From: Distichodus sexfasciatus
Lineage: Eukaryota > Chordata > Actinopteri > Characiformes > Distichodontidae
Reading direction: 5' to 3'
Assembly (NCBI GenBank): GCA_032718565.1
Contig: JAVGVS010000004.1
Coordinates: forward strand, 3,610,802-3,674,801
Length of the DNA: 64,000 bases
The notes under the pieces are model-generated. The model was not told where the DNA came from. It was given only the letters and a program-made list of their open reading frames with translations, and did no database searches. Positions 54,601-64,000 of this stretch are shown here, one piece after another. Both the position numbers and the translations under genes were made by a program. Numbering within the stretch: position 1 is the stretch's first letter; each line of letters opens with the position of its first letter.

Positions 54601-56290
54601 TATTTTGTGTGTGTGTGTTGATGTGTAATTACTAGGAACATCCCAGTAAAGATTTTCTGCCCCCCAGATCCTGATTCAGTTAATTTAATTATCAGATCAG
54701 GACAGATCGACTTTCCTAATCCTGAGGGAAATTGCTCATTTCACTGCACAAAAATAGACAAAAGAAACAATAAAACTACAATTTTATGACAAGTATTGAA
54801 TTGTATAATACAGTATGTGATATACTTGTGAGACAATACATCTGAGATACAGTAACTTGTAAATACTAACTAGGATTATTTTTAAAAGACAGATGTACAT
54901 GATTATTACACAACAGATAATGAGTTTCTGAAGCAATATTTACACATTTCTGCACACCTATTCAGAAAAAGAATACAAATATTTGAATTCATAATGTGTC
55001 CTGTACTGGTTTTCACACACCTTGAATTTGTTAGCATAAACCTTACCATTGTATGTCGCCATTTGTATGATCTCTACGTTCTTTGATGAAAATAACAAAG
55101 GAATTGCAATCTGAGCTGTATCTATAGGTGTAACAATACATCAGTCCACACTGATATACCAATTCAGTAATCAATGCACTCATAGCATCAATCTAAAATG
55201 AAAACACATACATATTTTAATGTCCCTCGCCAAGCAGGCATGATAATGCAGGCTATGTGGGCCGTAGCTCATGAACAAAAATGTCAAACGATATTTTGGT
55301 TGCTTTTTATCATTTAAAATGAATGGAAGAGATATGTTCAATCAGATTATGAAATTGTCTCATATTAGTTACTGGCTTCTGAACTGAATCAGACTGAATT
55401 ATATCGTAGCAGATTTTACAATATCGGCAGACACCAAATCGTTCTCTATTGAATCGATATAGTCATAGTCATATCGGGGTGAAACTTGGGATTAACTCCC
55501 CTTATCTGCATCCCTCTGTCAAATTGTCTGATACAGATCTTTCGGATCGAATCGGGATGCCTCCCTGTAATTGCTGTGACCTCCAGGGACGGGAAGAAAA
55601 GAACTTCTTTACCATGTCCTGCTTCTGTGCCCTTCCCTGCTCCCCAGCTTGTTTTCACAGCATTAAATCCCCGGCCCCTTTTAATCTCCTTACTCAGCGA
55701 TATCCTCTTTTAAAAAAGCTGAAAAACCTCTGAGCACGGAGTGTCAACGAAAGGAGAAAGGAAGGAGAGGCAGAAATGTGCCATAAAATTGGCCTGTTGA
55801 CTGACAAGAAGACCTGAGAGATCAAAGCAAAGAGACTCAGAACATTTTTGGAGAAAGGTCGAGTCTGTTCTGAAGATTTATTTTATGAGAAACACAGAAA
55901 TGAACATTTTGCTAACCTCCTTATCCATATTGAGGGTTTTTGAGTCTAATTAGGATTGTCAACAGAATGGAGATTGTACAGATTTGCAGGAATGCAACCA
56001 CAAAATCTACCAGGCAAGACAGAGTGGAAAAACTAAATCAGAACCAAAAAGATAATTCAGCCCTATTCACCATTTACATTTATAGTTTTCACAAAGATTC
56101 TGACGTTCGCCAGTGTTTTCTTTTCTTAGGTAAGAATAGAGCCTACAAATGGTAAATCAAAATCAGAATGTTTTATTGCCAAGTTCATTATCAAACACAA
56201 GAAATCTGATTTGGTGGTTGGTAATGACTAATAGTTGAAGATTTTTGTTATTGCATAGGCATAGAATTTATATTTCCCAAGCAAAAAAAC
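54601..56290. other. Non-coding; MITE-like end near 55129
   Basis: TAGGTGTAACAATACATCAG at 55129 resembles the start of a fish hAT MITE, and TATCGATATAG-type words follow at 55400-55475. No matching end could be fixed. 55490-55740 has overlapping short open frames without features. Confidence 0.4.
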
Positions 56291-56392
56291 ATGGTGAATG
56301 AAGCCCATTGGGACCAAAATAGCCCTAACTACAAGATGAAGACTCTCTCCATGTTAATGTCAACTCGCTTAACGAAGCACAAAAAGCCATAC

Positions 56393-56546
56393 CTGTTTCC
56401 CAGAAGTACACCGACTTGCTGTCCCCCGAGGTCTGAGCTGGAACTGTCCGGACTCCGAAGCAGCAAAGCAGGACTAGTTTCCAAAAGCGCAGGGCACTCT
56501 GCATCCCCCCCAAGGCTGTCCTCATGCCCCTGACCCCCTGCCCCAT
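56393..56546 (-). CDS. Candidate first coding exon, secreted or membrane protein (unidentified)
   Basis: Reading minus, an ATG at 56546 in a fair Kozak context (GACATGG) opens 51 codons. They give an N-terminal region with Arg/Lys, a hydrophobic core KLVLLCCFGV and an AQ-type cleavage region before TSGDSKSVYFWET. The exon would end CAG|GTATGG at 56393, a near-consensus donor. Internal ATGs at 56525 and 56504 are alternative starts; the latter gives the most typical signal peptide. I do not recognise the protein. The neighbouring polypyrimidine and CpG-richer DNA upstream (56880-58130) would suit a promoter and 5' UTR. No second exon was found in the window. It may be a chance frame. Confidence 0.33.
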
Positions 56547-56879
56547 GTCACTCAAGAAAGAAGAAGAGCGAAAAAGACGAGAAAATTCCAAGCGGCGTGG
56601 GGAGAAAAAGAAAGGTGATCCCAAACGAGAGAAAGGGGACGGCGTCCCGTAAGCACGAGGCAAGGATGGAGAGAGATGGATGGTGACCCAGAGAGAAGGA
56701 TGGATAGAAGAAAGGAGTATCCTGTCCTGTTTTGTCCTCTTCTGTACCCTTCTGTCCTCTCCTTGGTGCCCTTGCTTGAGGGAGCCGGCGTTCGGATGAA
56801 CAATAGTGGTGTTCCGAACGCTCACAAGCTCTGACTGCTGCTGCTGTCCTCCGAGTACTGCAGCTTACTGACGCGCCAG

Positions 56880-57450
56880 CAGCTCCCCTCACTCTCTCTT
56901 TCTCACACGCGTTTTCTCTCTCCTTCACTCCTCCCTCTCCCTCTGTGACAGCTAGCCTCCCACCCTCCCTCTCGCTTTCTCTCTCACTCTCTCTCTGTCT
57001 ATATCAGTCCCCACTTATCCCTCTCTCTCTCTCGCTCTGACTCTCTCTCTCTTTCCCTCTCTCTCACTATGCCTCTCTTTTTCTCTCACACATATCTCTC
57101 CCTCTGTGACAGCTTCACTCTCTCCCTCCTTCTTGCTTTCTCTCTCTCACTCGGACTCTCTCCCTCTCTCGTTTTCTCTCACTCTCCCTTCATCTGAGTC
57201 TATCCCTCTCTAACACGCTTTCTCTCTCCTTTCCTCCTCTTTCTCCTTTTCTGTCACTTTCTATCTCTCTCTCTGCCTTCTTATCATTTCTTATCATTCT
57301 CTCTCACTCTGACTCTCTTCCTCTTTCTCTCTCTCTCACCTTCTCTCCTACTTATCTCCCTTTGCCTTTGTCTTTATTATACCTCTGTCACTTCTTTCTC
57401 GTGATCCTTTCCTCTGACAGTATTTGCTCTTTGCCTCTCTCTCTCCCCCA
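56880..57450. repeat. Long polypyrimidine (CT-rich) tract
   Basis: About 570 bp of CTCTCT, CCCTCTC and TTTCTC runs on the plus strand. Long open frames through it (for example 57362-57682) are compositional. Confidence 0.85.
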
Positions 57451-57499
57451 GTTTCTTCCATCTCTGTCTCTGCCTCCGTCTGTCAGTCCCTATCTCATC

Positions 57500-58130
57500 C
57501 TTGTCATCCTGCCCTCTCACTACCTCGCAAGAGGACGTTCCCTCCCTCCACGCTCCTGTGGCGACGGAGGAGACGAGATCAGAGCAAAGCCTCTACTGTC
57601 GCTAGGGAAGAGAGGGAGAGAGAAGGAACGAGAAAGAAAGAGAGAGAAGAAGAAACGTGGGCGCGTGAGCTGGAGAGTCTAAATTGTAAGTGCTAGGTGT
57701 GAATAAAAGGATTGAAGTGCATTCGTGGGCGCAGTGGATCAAGGAAGACAACTGTAAATAAAAAGACGGAAAACTTCATCATTTCACTTCTGCTCCATTG
57801 CTACGTATAAACGAAAGGCATTTACGTGGTAGTTTCAATATGTCAAGTCAGTTGGCAATGTCCTCGCCGTAGCGGAGGTCGCTTCGGGTCCTCGTGACTT
57901 TAATCCTTTTTTCTAAGGTCAGCGGGACGCTAATAAACGCGCCGCGTGCGGGGTAAAAACGGGGAAATGTCAGCGCGAGAAAGCGGCTGTGATAAGCGCG
58001 CGGAACCGGTCGGAGACGGATGCATAAAAGGAGCCTCGAGACCGATGGGAAACCAGACGGGGTTTTAACTGATATTAAAGGTTCTGTCCGCGCTTTGTCT
58101 GACGATATGAAAAGAGATTATTGTCTGATG
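57500..58130. promoter_or_regulatory. CpG-richer block, possible promoter
   Basis: CpG is dense relative to the window (57545-57600, 57860-58025, for example CTAATAAACGCGCCGCGTGC). It lies upstream of the minus-strand candidate exon and downstream of the polypyrimidine tract. No TATA box or initiator can be assigned with confidence. Confidence 0.35.
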
Positions 58131-58156
58131 GTATGGAGAGAGAGAGAGAGAGAGAG
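58131..58156 (+). repeat. (GA)n microsatellite
   Basis: About 12 GA units. Confidence 0.95.
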
Positions 58157-58639
58157 GGGGCTGCCCCTTATTTTGGGTGCATTTGAGATATATTTTGAGT
58201 TCTAAAAATGAACTCAAAATGACAGACAACTGTATTCCCTATTTTCTATTTTGACAAAGTTGTCCCGCAGCCAATAGTTATTCCTTATTTTGTGTGCATT
58301 TTTTGAATATTTTTAATAGTGTTGGATATTATATTAATAGAATTGTCTCTCATTTTGTGTACTCTTTGGGTTATTTTCTTATTGAGTTGTCTCTTGTTTT
58401 GATGATTTCCTGAAATCCAGTTAGTATACTTTTTTTTTGTTCTGAGCCATACTATTGAAATAAGTCCTGCAAACTAACTTGTAGCTTTAAATTATTCAAC
58501 TATCCATATAGTTGAACATAAAGTTTGACACTACCCTGTCTAAGAGATCCTCATCTTGGCCTTTGGAATCTTTGCTTCAAAAATGCTTAAAATAATATTC
58601 AGAAACATTTTGAACACCATCATAACAGACAGTATCGAA
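58157..58639. other. Non-coding; repeated TCTC/CTTATTTTGTGTGC phrases
   Basis: CCTTATTTTGGGTGCATTTG (58155-58180), CCTTATTTTGTGTGCATTTT (58282-58302), TCTCATTTTGTGTACTC (58350) and GTCTCTTGTTTTGATG (58388) form a short degenerate direct repeat, unit about 70-110 bp. Confidence 0.4.
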
Positions 58640-59000
58640 ACGGGCTGCATTTGTTACTGCCCATGTCTGGCGCCGAGAAATGTGACTGATAAAGCCCAAG
58701 AAACCCTGCAGCCAAGGTAAATTTGCGCAGCCTCTCACTTCAAAACGGAACCTCGTTGGCGCAGCCTCGACCTGTCCGATCTAATCCAGCTCTAATCTCC
58801 TCCATGGTGTTCCAGTGCTTTCTGCTTCATCGATTAGAGCTCTATAAAAGGGATTGTGAAACAAAGACATCAGAATAATCTCGTCATGTCCGTGGCATCA
58901 CCGCATGGACGAAGGTCACAATCTCAGACGTGAAGTCAAACTTAAAAATTATGTGGACAAGGTGTGAAATATTTACTTCTGGAGGAGAGCAACAGACCCC
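58640..59000. other. Possible conserved non-coding element
   Basis: Repeat-free, CpG-containing, with CGATCTAATCCAGCTCTAAT and ATCGATTAGAGCTC. Candidate enhancer by appearance only. Confidence 0.33.
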
Positions 59001-61564
59001 AGTAAGGAGAGAGTGACTTCCATTATTTTCTTATTAAAGACCTAGTCTCACTGATGCATTGATTTTTAGTTTTCTGTTATGCCCTGCTGTGGAAACAGTT
59101 GAGCTACTTTTATATTTATTTTGGATCAGGTGCACTGATGGATTAATGAAAACACTGATTATACATATTGTAAAGCAATAGTATATTTATATTAACAGTA
59201 TTATTATATTAAAAATGATTGTTTTTGCCATTTTGATTTTTGAGCTATGGCCCACAGTACACTGTGTTATCACGCTTACTGTTGTGAGGAAACCAGTGAA
59301 TCAATGTGTCAGTATAGATATATGTATCGGTACACCCATACTCTTTGATCCCTAAATCGCTTGAACCCATGAGTAAAATGGGCTTAGTTTGTCATATTGT
59401 CTTGACTTCAGCTTTGAGCAACTATGTTTATCTGATTTATGTCTCAGAAACGCTGCTGGGTTTTTGTCTTACTGTCAAAAATCTGTTTATATTTCACTTT
59501 ATATTTTAAAGAAAAAGAGCTACTGCTCCCACTTAAATAAAATAAAATTAATAAAAAAAATTTACTACACATTTTAGCACACTCCTCACCTGGAATTAAT
59601 TGTGCTTTGCGTTCTCCCTGCAGTCCAACACACTTTGGGAATCACTGCCACAGAGAATTTGGTGTTAAAAGTGTTGGTAAGTCAAAGGTAAGTCTGTCCC
59701 CAATCTGCAGGCGTAAAAAGGGAAACATGTCAAGGTAGGCTTGAGCACACTCACACTCCCACTACCTGTATATATACACATTAGACCCTCCATATTCCTG
59801 TGTCTCAACTGAATGTGTACACATCTTTTTTTCCCTTACGCTTAACATTAGAGTGCCATGGCTGTAAGTGTGAGGCACTATATGTAACCTCTGCCTGCAG
59901 CTTAAGAGTTCAGGAGTGTGAAGGAACCTTGCGGTGGGAGTTTACAGCACCAGGAGTGTGTGACTCATAGCATGGAGCAAATGGCAACAATGCCAAAGTC
60001 AAACTGGCCGTGCAAACCTTCGAACTGCTACAGCGACATCTCCAGGGAATGACTCATGCACACGGGACATAATGAATAGAAAATCCTCCCTGTTCGTGAT
60101 CCCATTGACCCACTGTGCTGACGAACAAAACTGCTGCCACAAGACAGATCAGGTACATTGTAAATTGTAAGAAAAACATAATACTCTTGTTCAAAATTGC
60201 TACAGAATCTTTACCTCTAAGCCAATGTTTGTCTACATCATACAAAATACATACAAGAAAATAACAATTGGAGGAAAAATATATTTCACTGAACGCAAAA
60301 CAGTGTCTTATTTGGAACTGCTGAAAATCTATAGGTAAATATTTAATACAAAGTGATGGTCATTTTAAGTAAATTTGCTACTCCTTTACTTAAACTTGAG
60401 TACTTGGGCACTTGAGTAACTGAGTATTTATTTAACTAAAAATAGCGACATGAAAATAGTTGATGTTTTAGGCTTGTTTAAGCTTGTTTTTTAGACAATT
60501 ACTTATGAACCCATTTACCCAAGTAAATAAATCTTTATTTCTAAGCATGTGCTGCCATTTGAGCACCTTTTAAATCAAGAAACATAGAATAGTGGTTCTG
60601 GTGCATAGTTGTTTTTTTTCTGTCAGGTAGTTTTTGAGCATCTTCTTTTAAAAAAAAATCATGAAGCCATGTTTGACTTCATTTTTGCTACATGACCATT
60701 TTTAGGATTTTTAATATAGGCATCTTTTGTTTTTTATGACTTACTTTTATTACTTCAGAACATCTAGTTGTGCATATCCCTAATCATAAACTTTCAAAAA
60801 TTAGGATTTCAAAGAAGCAAAATCAAATGTTACATATATATCAAATGTTGCATATAAACAAACTAAATTGTGCTGTTTTATCATTTGTCTTAATGTCATG
60901 TCCATAATCTTGCAAAACCTGCACAAAAATTCATTCAGCACAGAAGATGAAGCTTCTGGTTTTAAAGTGCTTGGGAAAGAAGCAAAAGTCCACTGTGCCA
61001 ACAGTCCATGATGAGGTTAATACAGGCCACATGGCCATGGATGATTTATGAGCGAGGTGGCCACGAGCATAGTATCAAGTATAAATGACTTGTATTGTAT
61101 CACATTCATATGTCACATTTAAAACATGTTTCCTTATGTTGATTTTTTTAATGATGTCTGTTAGATAAAATATCACTAAAAGATCTGACCAGATTGTACT
61201 TAACTGACAAAGAAGTCGCATAAGGCAATGATTTTTTTTCTAGACACAAACATTGGACATCATTTACCAATATCTTTTTACATTTTGTTTTTTTCTTAAA
61301 TTTGAAATGCTTTTGAAAATGCTTTCTTTAAAGTAGTATAACATTATACAATTGTTCAAAGAAACACAATAAGCTAATGTTTTGCCTAAACATGCATGCC
61401 ATAAAATGTGTCTAAGAATGCTCTTCAGCAATAATAGAATCTGTTATTACTAAGAACTAAGAAAACGCGAGTGAATGTATGAGAAAACTGTGTCAGTGGG
61501 TTTTAAAAACATTTATTTTCCTAAGAAAAGCTAAACAATAAGAATTAGACCCGTTATTGCTACA
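59001..61564. other. Non-coding; MITE-like end at 59310-59340 and ACTTGAGTA repeat at 60361-60440
   Basis: ATGTATCGGTACACCCA looks like an inverted hAT MITE end. TTTACTTAAACTTGAGTACTTG at 60385 belongs to the same kind of repeat as 62075-62540. No gene seen. Confidence 0.4.
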
Positions 61565-61680
61565 TTGCAGTTCTAATGGTAGCATAATGATTATGGATTT
61601 CGTCCTGCGATTGGAGGGTGCTGGTTCAAATCCTGGACTGGTAAAGGTACCACCGAGGTACTCATGAGCCAGGTACGATT
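61565..61680 (+). mobile_element. tRNA-derived SINE, family A, copy 7 (5' part)
   Basis: CTAATGGTAGCATAATGATT (A box), GGTGCTGGTTCAAATCCTGG (B box), GGTAAAGGTACCACCGAGG and CTCATGAGCCAGGTAC. The 3' half is missing. Confidence 0.72.
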
Positions 61681-62074
61681 AGTACAACAGTTAGTTTACA
61701 ACAAACTAACCTTAATTAACCATTAATTAACATAGGTAGCCTAACTAAAATGAATACAGCTACTACAAATTCTTGTGGTACAGTATTGGTAAAATGAGAA
61801 TGTTTTACGTAAGGATGTATGACTTTAATAGAAAATTCTACCACAGCAGTCTGCCTTTGTATCCTACTGGAAAAAAAAATCTAGTTCATGAAGGTGTGTC
61901 AGAATGTATGAATAATACAGTTAATCAACACAATTAATGAAGGACTGTTTATATTTTTGCTTAGGTTTTACTGAAAATAATGTTAGTTGTAAGTTTTATT
62001 TTTAAACCATTTCTGCTCCTTGAAACCAATTAATTAAAAAAATAGTTTAAGCATCACAGTTTCTATAAGTAATC
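61681..62074. other. Non-coding, no gene seen
   Basis: AT-rich, nothing recognised. Confidence 0.5.
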
Positions 62075-62540
62075 TTAACAAAGTACAATGACTTGAGTAG
62101 AATATTACATTTACATTTACAAGTACTGTCTTTAACTATATTTCTTAAGAATATGACTTTTATTCCATTACATTTCAAAGGCAAATAGTGTACTTTTGAC
62201 TCCACTACACTTCTATCAAGGATTTTGTTACTCTTTACTTCAGTGCCAGCATGTAATTTATTTTTCTGAGTTTCATTGTTGTTTGCTCCCAATGTTTGCT
62301 CCCAGATTCATGAATGTGTTTCAGATTTGTGGAGTTCAGCAAATGCATTATGGCAACAATGAAAATGTACATTTGAATACTTTTTTTAATTTAAGTACTC
62401 CAATGCTTTACCTAAAGTTAACATTTGAGTAAATACATTTCCCTTGTATTGGAGTAATCTATACTTTAAGTAATGTAGTACTGTGTACTTTGTCCTGAAT
62501 TTGTGTAATTTGTACAAGAGTAACCCTGAAGACCTTGACT
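62075..62540. mobile_element. Probable hAT MITE of the ACTTGAGTA/ACTCCACTAC type, decayed
   Basis: ACTTGAGTAGAATATTACATT, TCCATTACATTTCAAAG, GTACTTTTGACTCCACTACA and TTTAAGTACTCCAATG, with ACTTTAAGTAATGTAGTAC near the right end, are the usual words of a common fish MITE. Exact ends and target duplication were not determined. Confidence 0.42.
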
Positions 62541-64000
62541 GTATAGACACACATGCTAATTGCTTAATCACTACGAGTAATTCACCCCACGTGTAATTCT
62601 CAAATAAAAGCCATTGACCACGTAGTGGAAACTGTGACTCACTTGAGCAACCCCACAATCCATTTGGGAAGGTGCCAGGAATACTTCAGACTTCCTAAAT
62701 CTGCCACCCTATTTAAAGAGGACTGTTAAAGAAGCATCATCAAAGCAGACAGCCAGGGCTCTCAACATACTCCTAAACTCAACTCAGACATAAAAACTGT
62801 AATACCTAATTAGTTGCCAAAAAGTGGATTTATGAAAATTAATGGAAATAAATTGCTACATAAAAAAAGAAAAATCACTAATGCCATTGGTTAGAAGCAA
62901 AAGGAGAGTTGTTTTTCTGTGGTAATGTCAAGTTCTTTCTGAAAAGGAAGGGATATTTTAAGTATTTTTAGGCCACTCAAAATTGAAAAGCTCATTTGCT
63001 TTGCATTTTCTAATAAGAAACATCAATAAACACAGCAACATGTTATGTATTTTTGATCATTTGACTGGTGCAAAAAGTCTGTCACAATTCTTCTAGTTCT
63101 GGTCAATATTGATTTGTGGCATTTCAAGAAATAATACTTCGTAAAACACCCCAAATAATTTGGGGAATTTTGACTTCCCCATTCATGTTGAGTGGAACTA
63201 ATACATGGCAAGAATCAAAGTAATTTAGGTCAACAGAGTTAAAGCAAGCCGGCAACGCTGCCAAGAAAGGAAGAGGTCAGATTGGATGATGTTTCCCCGG
63301 CCCGGAATTAATCTGTCCGTAGAAGAGTGAGGACATGAACGCAGAATCCCCCGAATTTCATTTAACTATATTAAAGCACAGCAACTCAGAGACAATTTCA
63401 ACCTCTTCCAGAAAATTGTTTCAGTGCTTTGGTACATATGGGCATTCTTTTGGATTGAATATACCATTAGAGTAAATAATCCAAACTGACCAATACAAGA
63501 CAATCAAGACCTTAAAACAATGAACACCTCAACCCAAAGTTATATCCTTGGAATATACGGTTCAACAAATAATCCAAAGGTTTCATCTTTATCTAAAGAT
63601 TTAAACTAAGGTTTATTAGGTCATAAGTTTCAGAGACAAGTCTTCTGGAGCATGTAAGGGCTGGTTAATGCAGTGAAAGTTTGTAGATTTGTGGTGCAGA
63701 TGCTTAGGAAAAATGACTTAAATATGACCAGTACAACCCACCAAATTAATCTGGTAGGTCCTCAAACCCTCATTCTTTTACAGTGTGTTTTGTCTTTGAT
63801 TTTTACTTGTTCCATGAGTATAAAGTGATATTTCTCTGCTGTGTATTGGCAGAAAATGAAGCCATGGGCTACTGGCATGTTGGACAGTTGCAGTTTGGAT
63901 GGCGTGAGGGAGGCTGGGCATGAGTAAGTGGGTTGGTGAGGTGAGGGCAGCTTTGGCTAAGGCTCGTTGCCCACTCCCTATGGCCTGACCCATAATCAGC
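62541..64000. other. Non-coding; possible conserved element at 63240-63370
   Basis: 63240-63370 has raised G+C and CpG (CCCCGGCCCGGAATTAATC). No gene recognised to the end of the window. Confidence 0.3.

Noticed and set aside
57362..57696. Plus-strand open frames in the CT-rich region
   Set aside because: Overlapping frames with Ser/Leu/Pro-rich composition and no motif; compositional.
1..64000. CRISPR arrays, operons, bacterial ribosome-binding sites
   Set aside because: None seen; composition, SINEs, LTR elements and splice-like sites show a vertebrate genome.

Overview
The window looks like intergenic or intronic DNA from a ray-finned fish, probably a teleost. It is A+T-rich with microsatellites and carries no bacterial-style genes. 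Its transposable elements are those typical of fish: a chromodomain Ty3/gypsy element, a CR1/L2-type LINE, a Penelope-like element, several tRNA-derived SINEs and many hAT or other terminal-inverted-repeat (TIR) elements. The species cannot be named from the sequence. No intact protein-coding gene was recognised; every long recognisable reading frame belongs to a transposable element, and each is broken.

Layout, left to right. 0-10 kb: a minus-strand Penelope-like remnant (about 95-948), an inverted repeat, TIR elements, two degenerate minisatellites (one folded into a large inverted array at 7.7-8.05 kb) and a 650-bp TIR element with 36-bp ends. 10-20 kb: a tRNA-derived SINE, two inverted copies of an unnamed 300-bp repeat, a clean solo LTR with 5-bp target duplications (12155-12644) and a 1-kb cluster of head-to-tail SINE-derived units. 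20-30 kb: an internally deleted hAT transposon with perfect 8-bp target duplications (22202-23178), further SINEs, a tRNA-Leu(CAG) pseudogene and a CpG-richer block near 28.1-29.0 kb. 30-41 kb: a LINE with both ends but most of ORF2 missing (30650-33404), a hAT-like unit holding spliced exons of a GIN/Ginger-like integrase zinc domain (33851-36048), a degenerate tandem repeat at 37-38 kb, a local duplication of a conserved-looking segment (39.1-39.5 and 40.2-40.4 kb) and two inverted copies of one hAT MITE, each with 8-bp target duplications.

41879-46735 is the largest element: a V-clade-like chromovirus flanked by GAAAT, with gag, protease, RT, RNase H, integrase and chromodomain all identifiable. 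It is inactivated by stops, frameshifts, an RNase H deletion and a SINE inserted in integrase. Its two LTRs carry different internal losses. From 46.7 to 64 kb the window holds a TAA-flanked MITE, a 3.4-kb array of degenerate units containing inverted motifs (51.2-54.6 kb) interrupted by a SINE, a long polypyrimidine tract and a CpG-richer block at 57.5-58.1 kb.

The one candidate host exon is on the minus strand at 56393-56546. It encodes a signal-peptide-like N-terminus ending in a consensus splice donor and lies beside the polypyrimidine/CpG block. If it is real, most of the window to its left may be its first intron or downstream flank. Several repeat-free, composition-balanced stretches could be conserved non-coding elements, but that can be judged only by alignment to other fish genomes.
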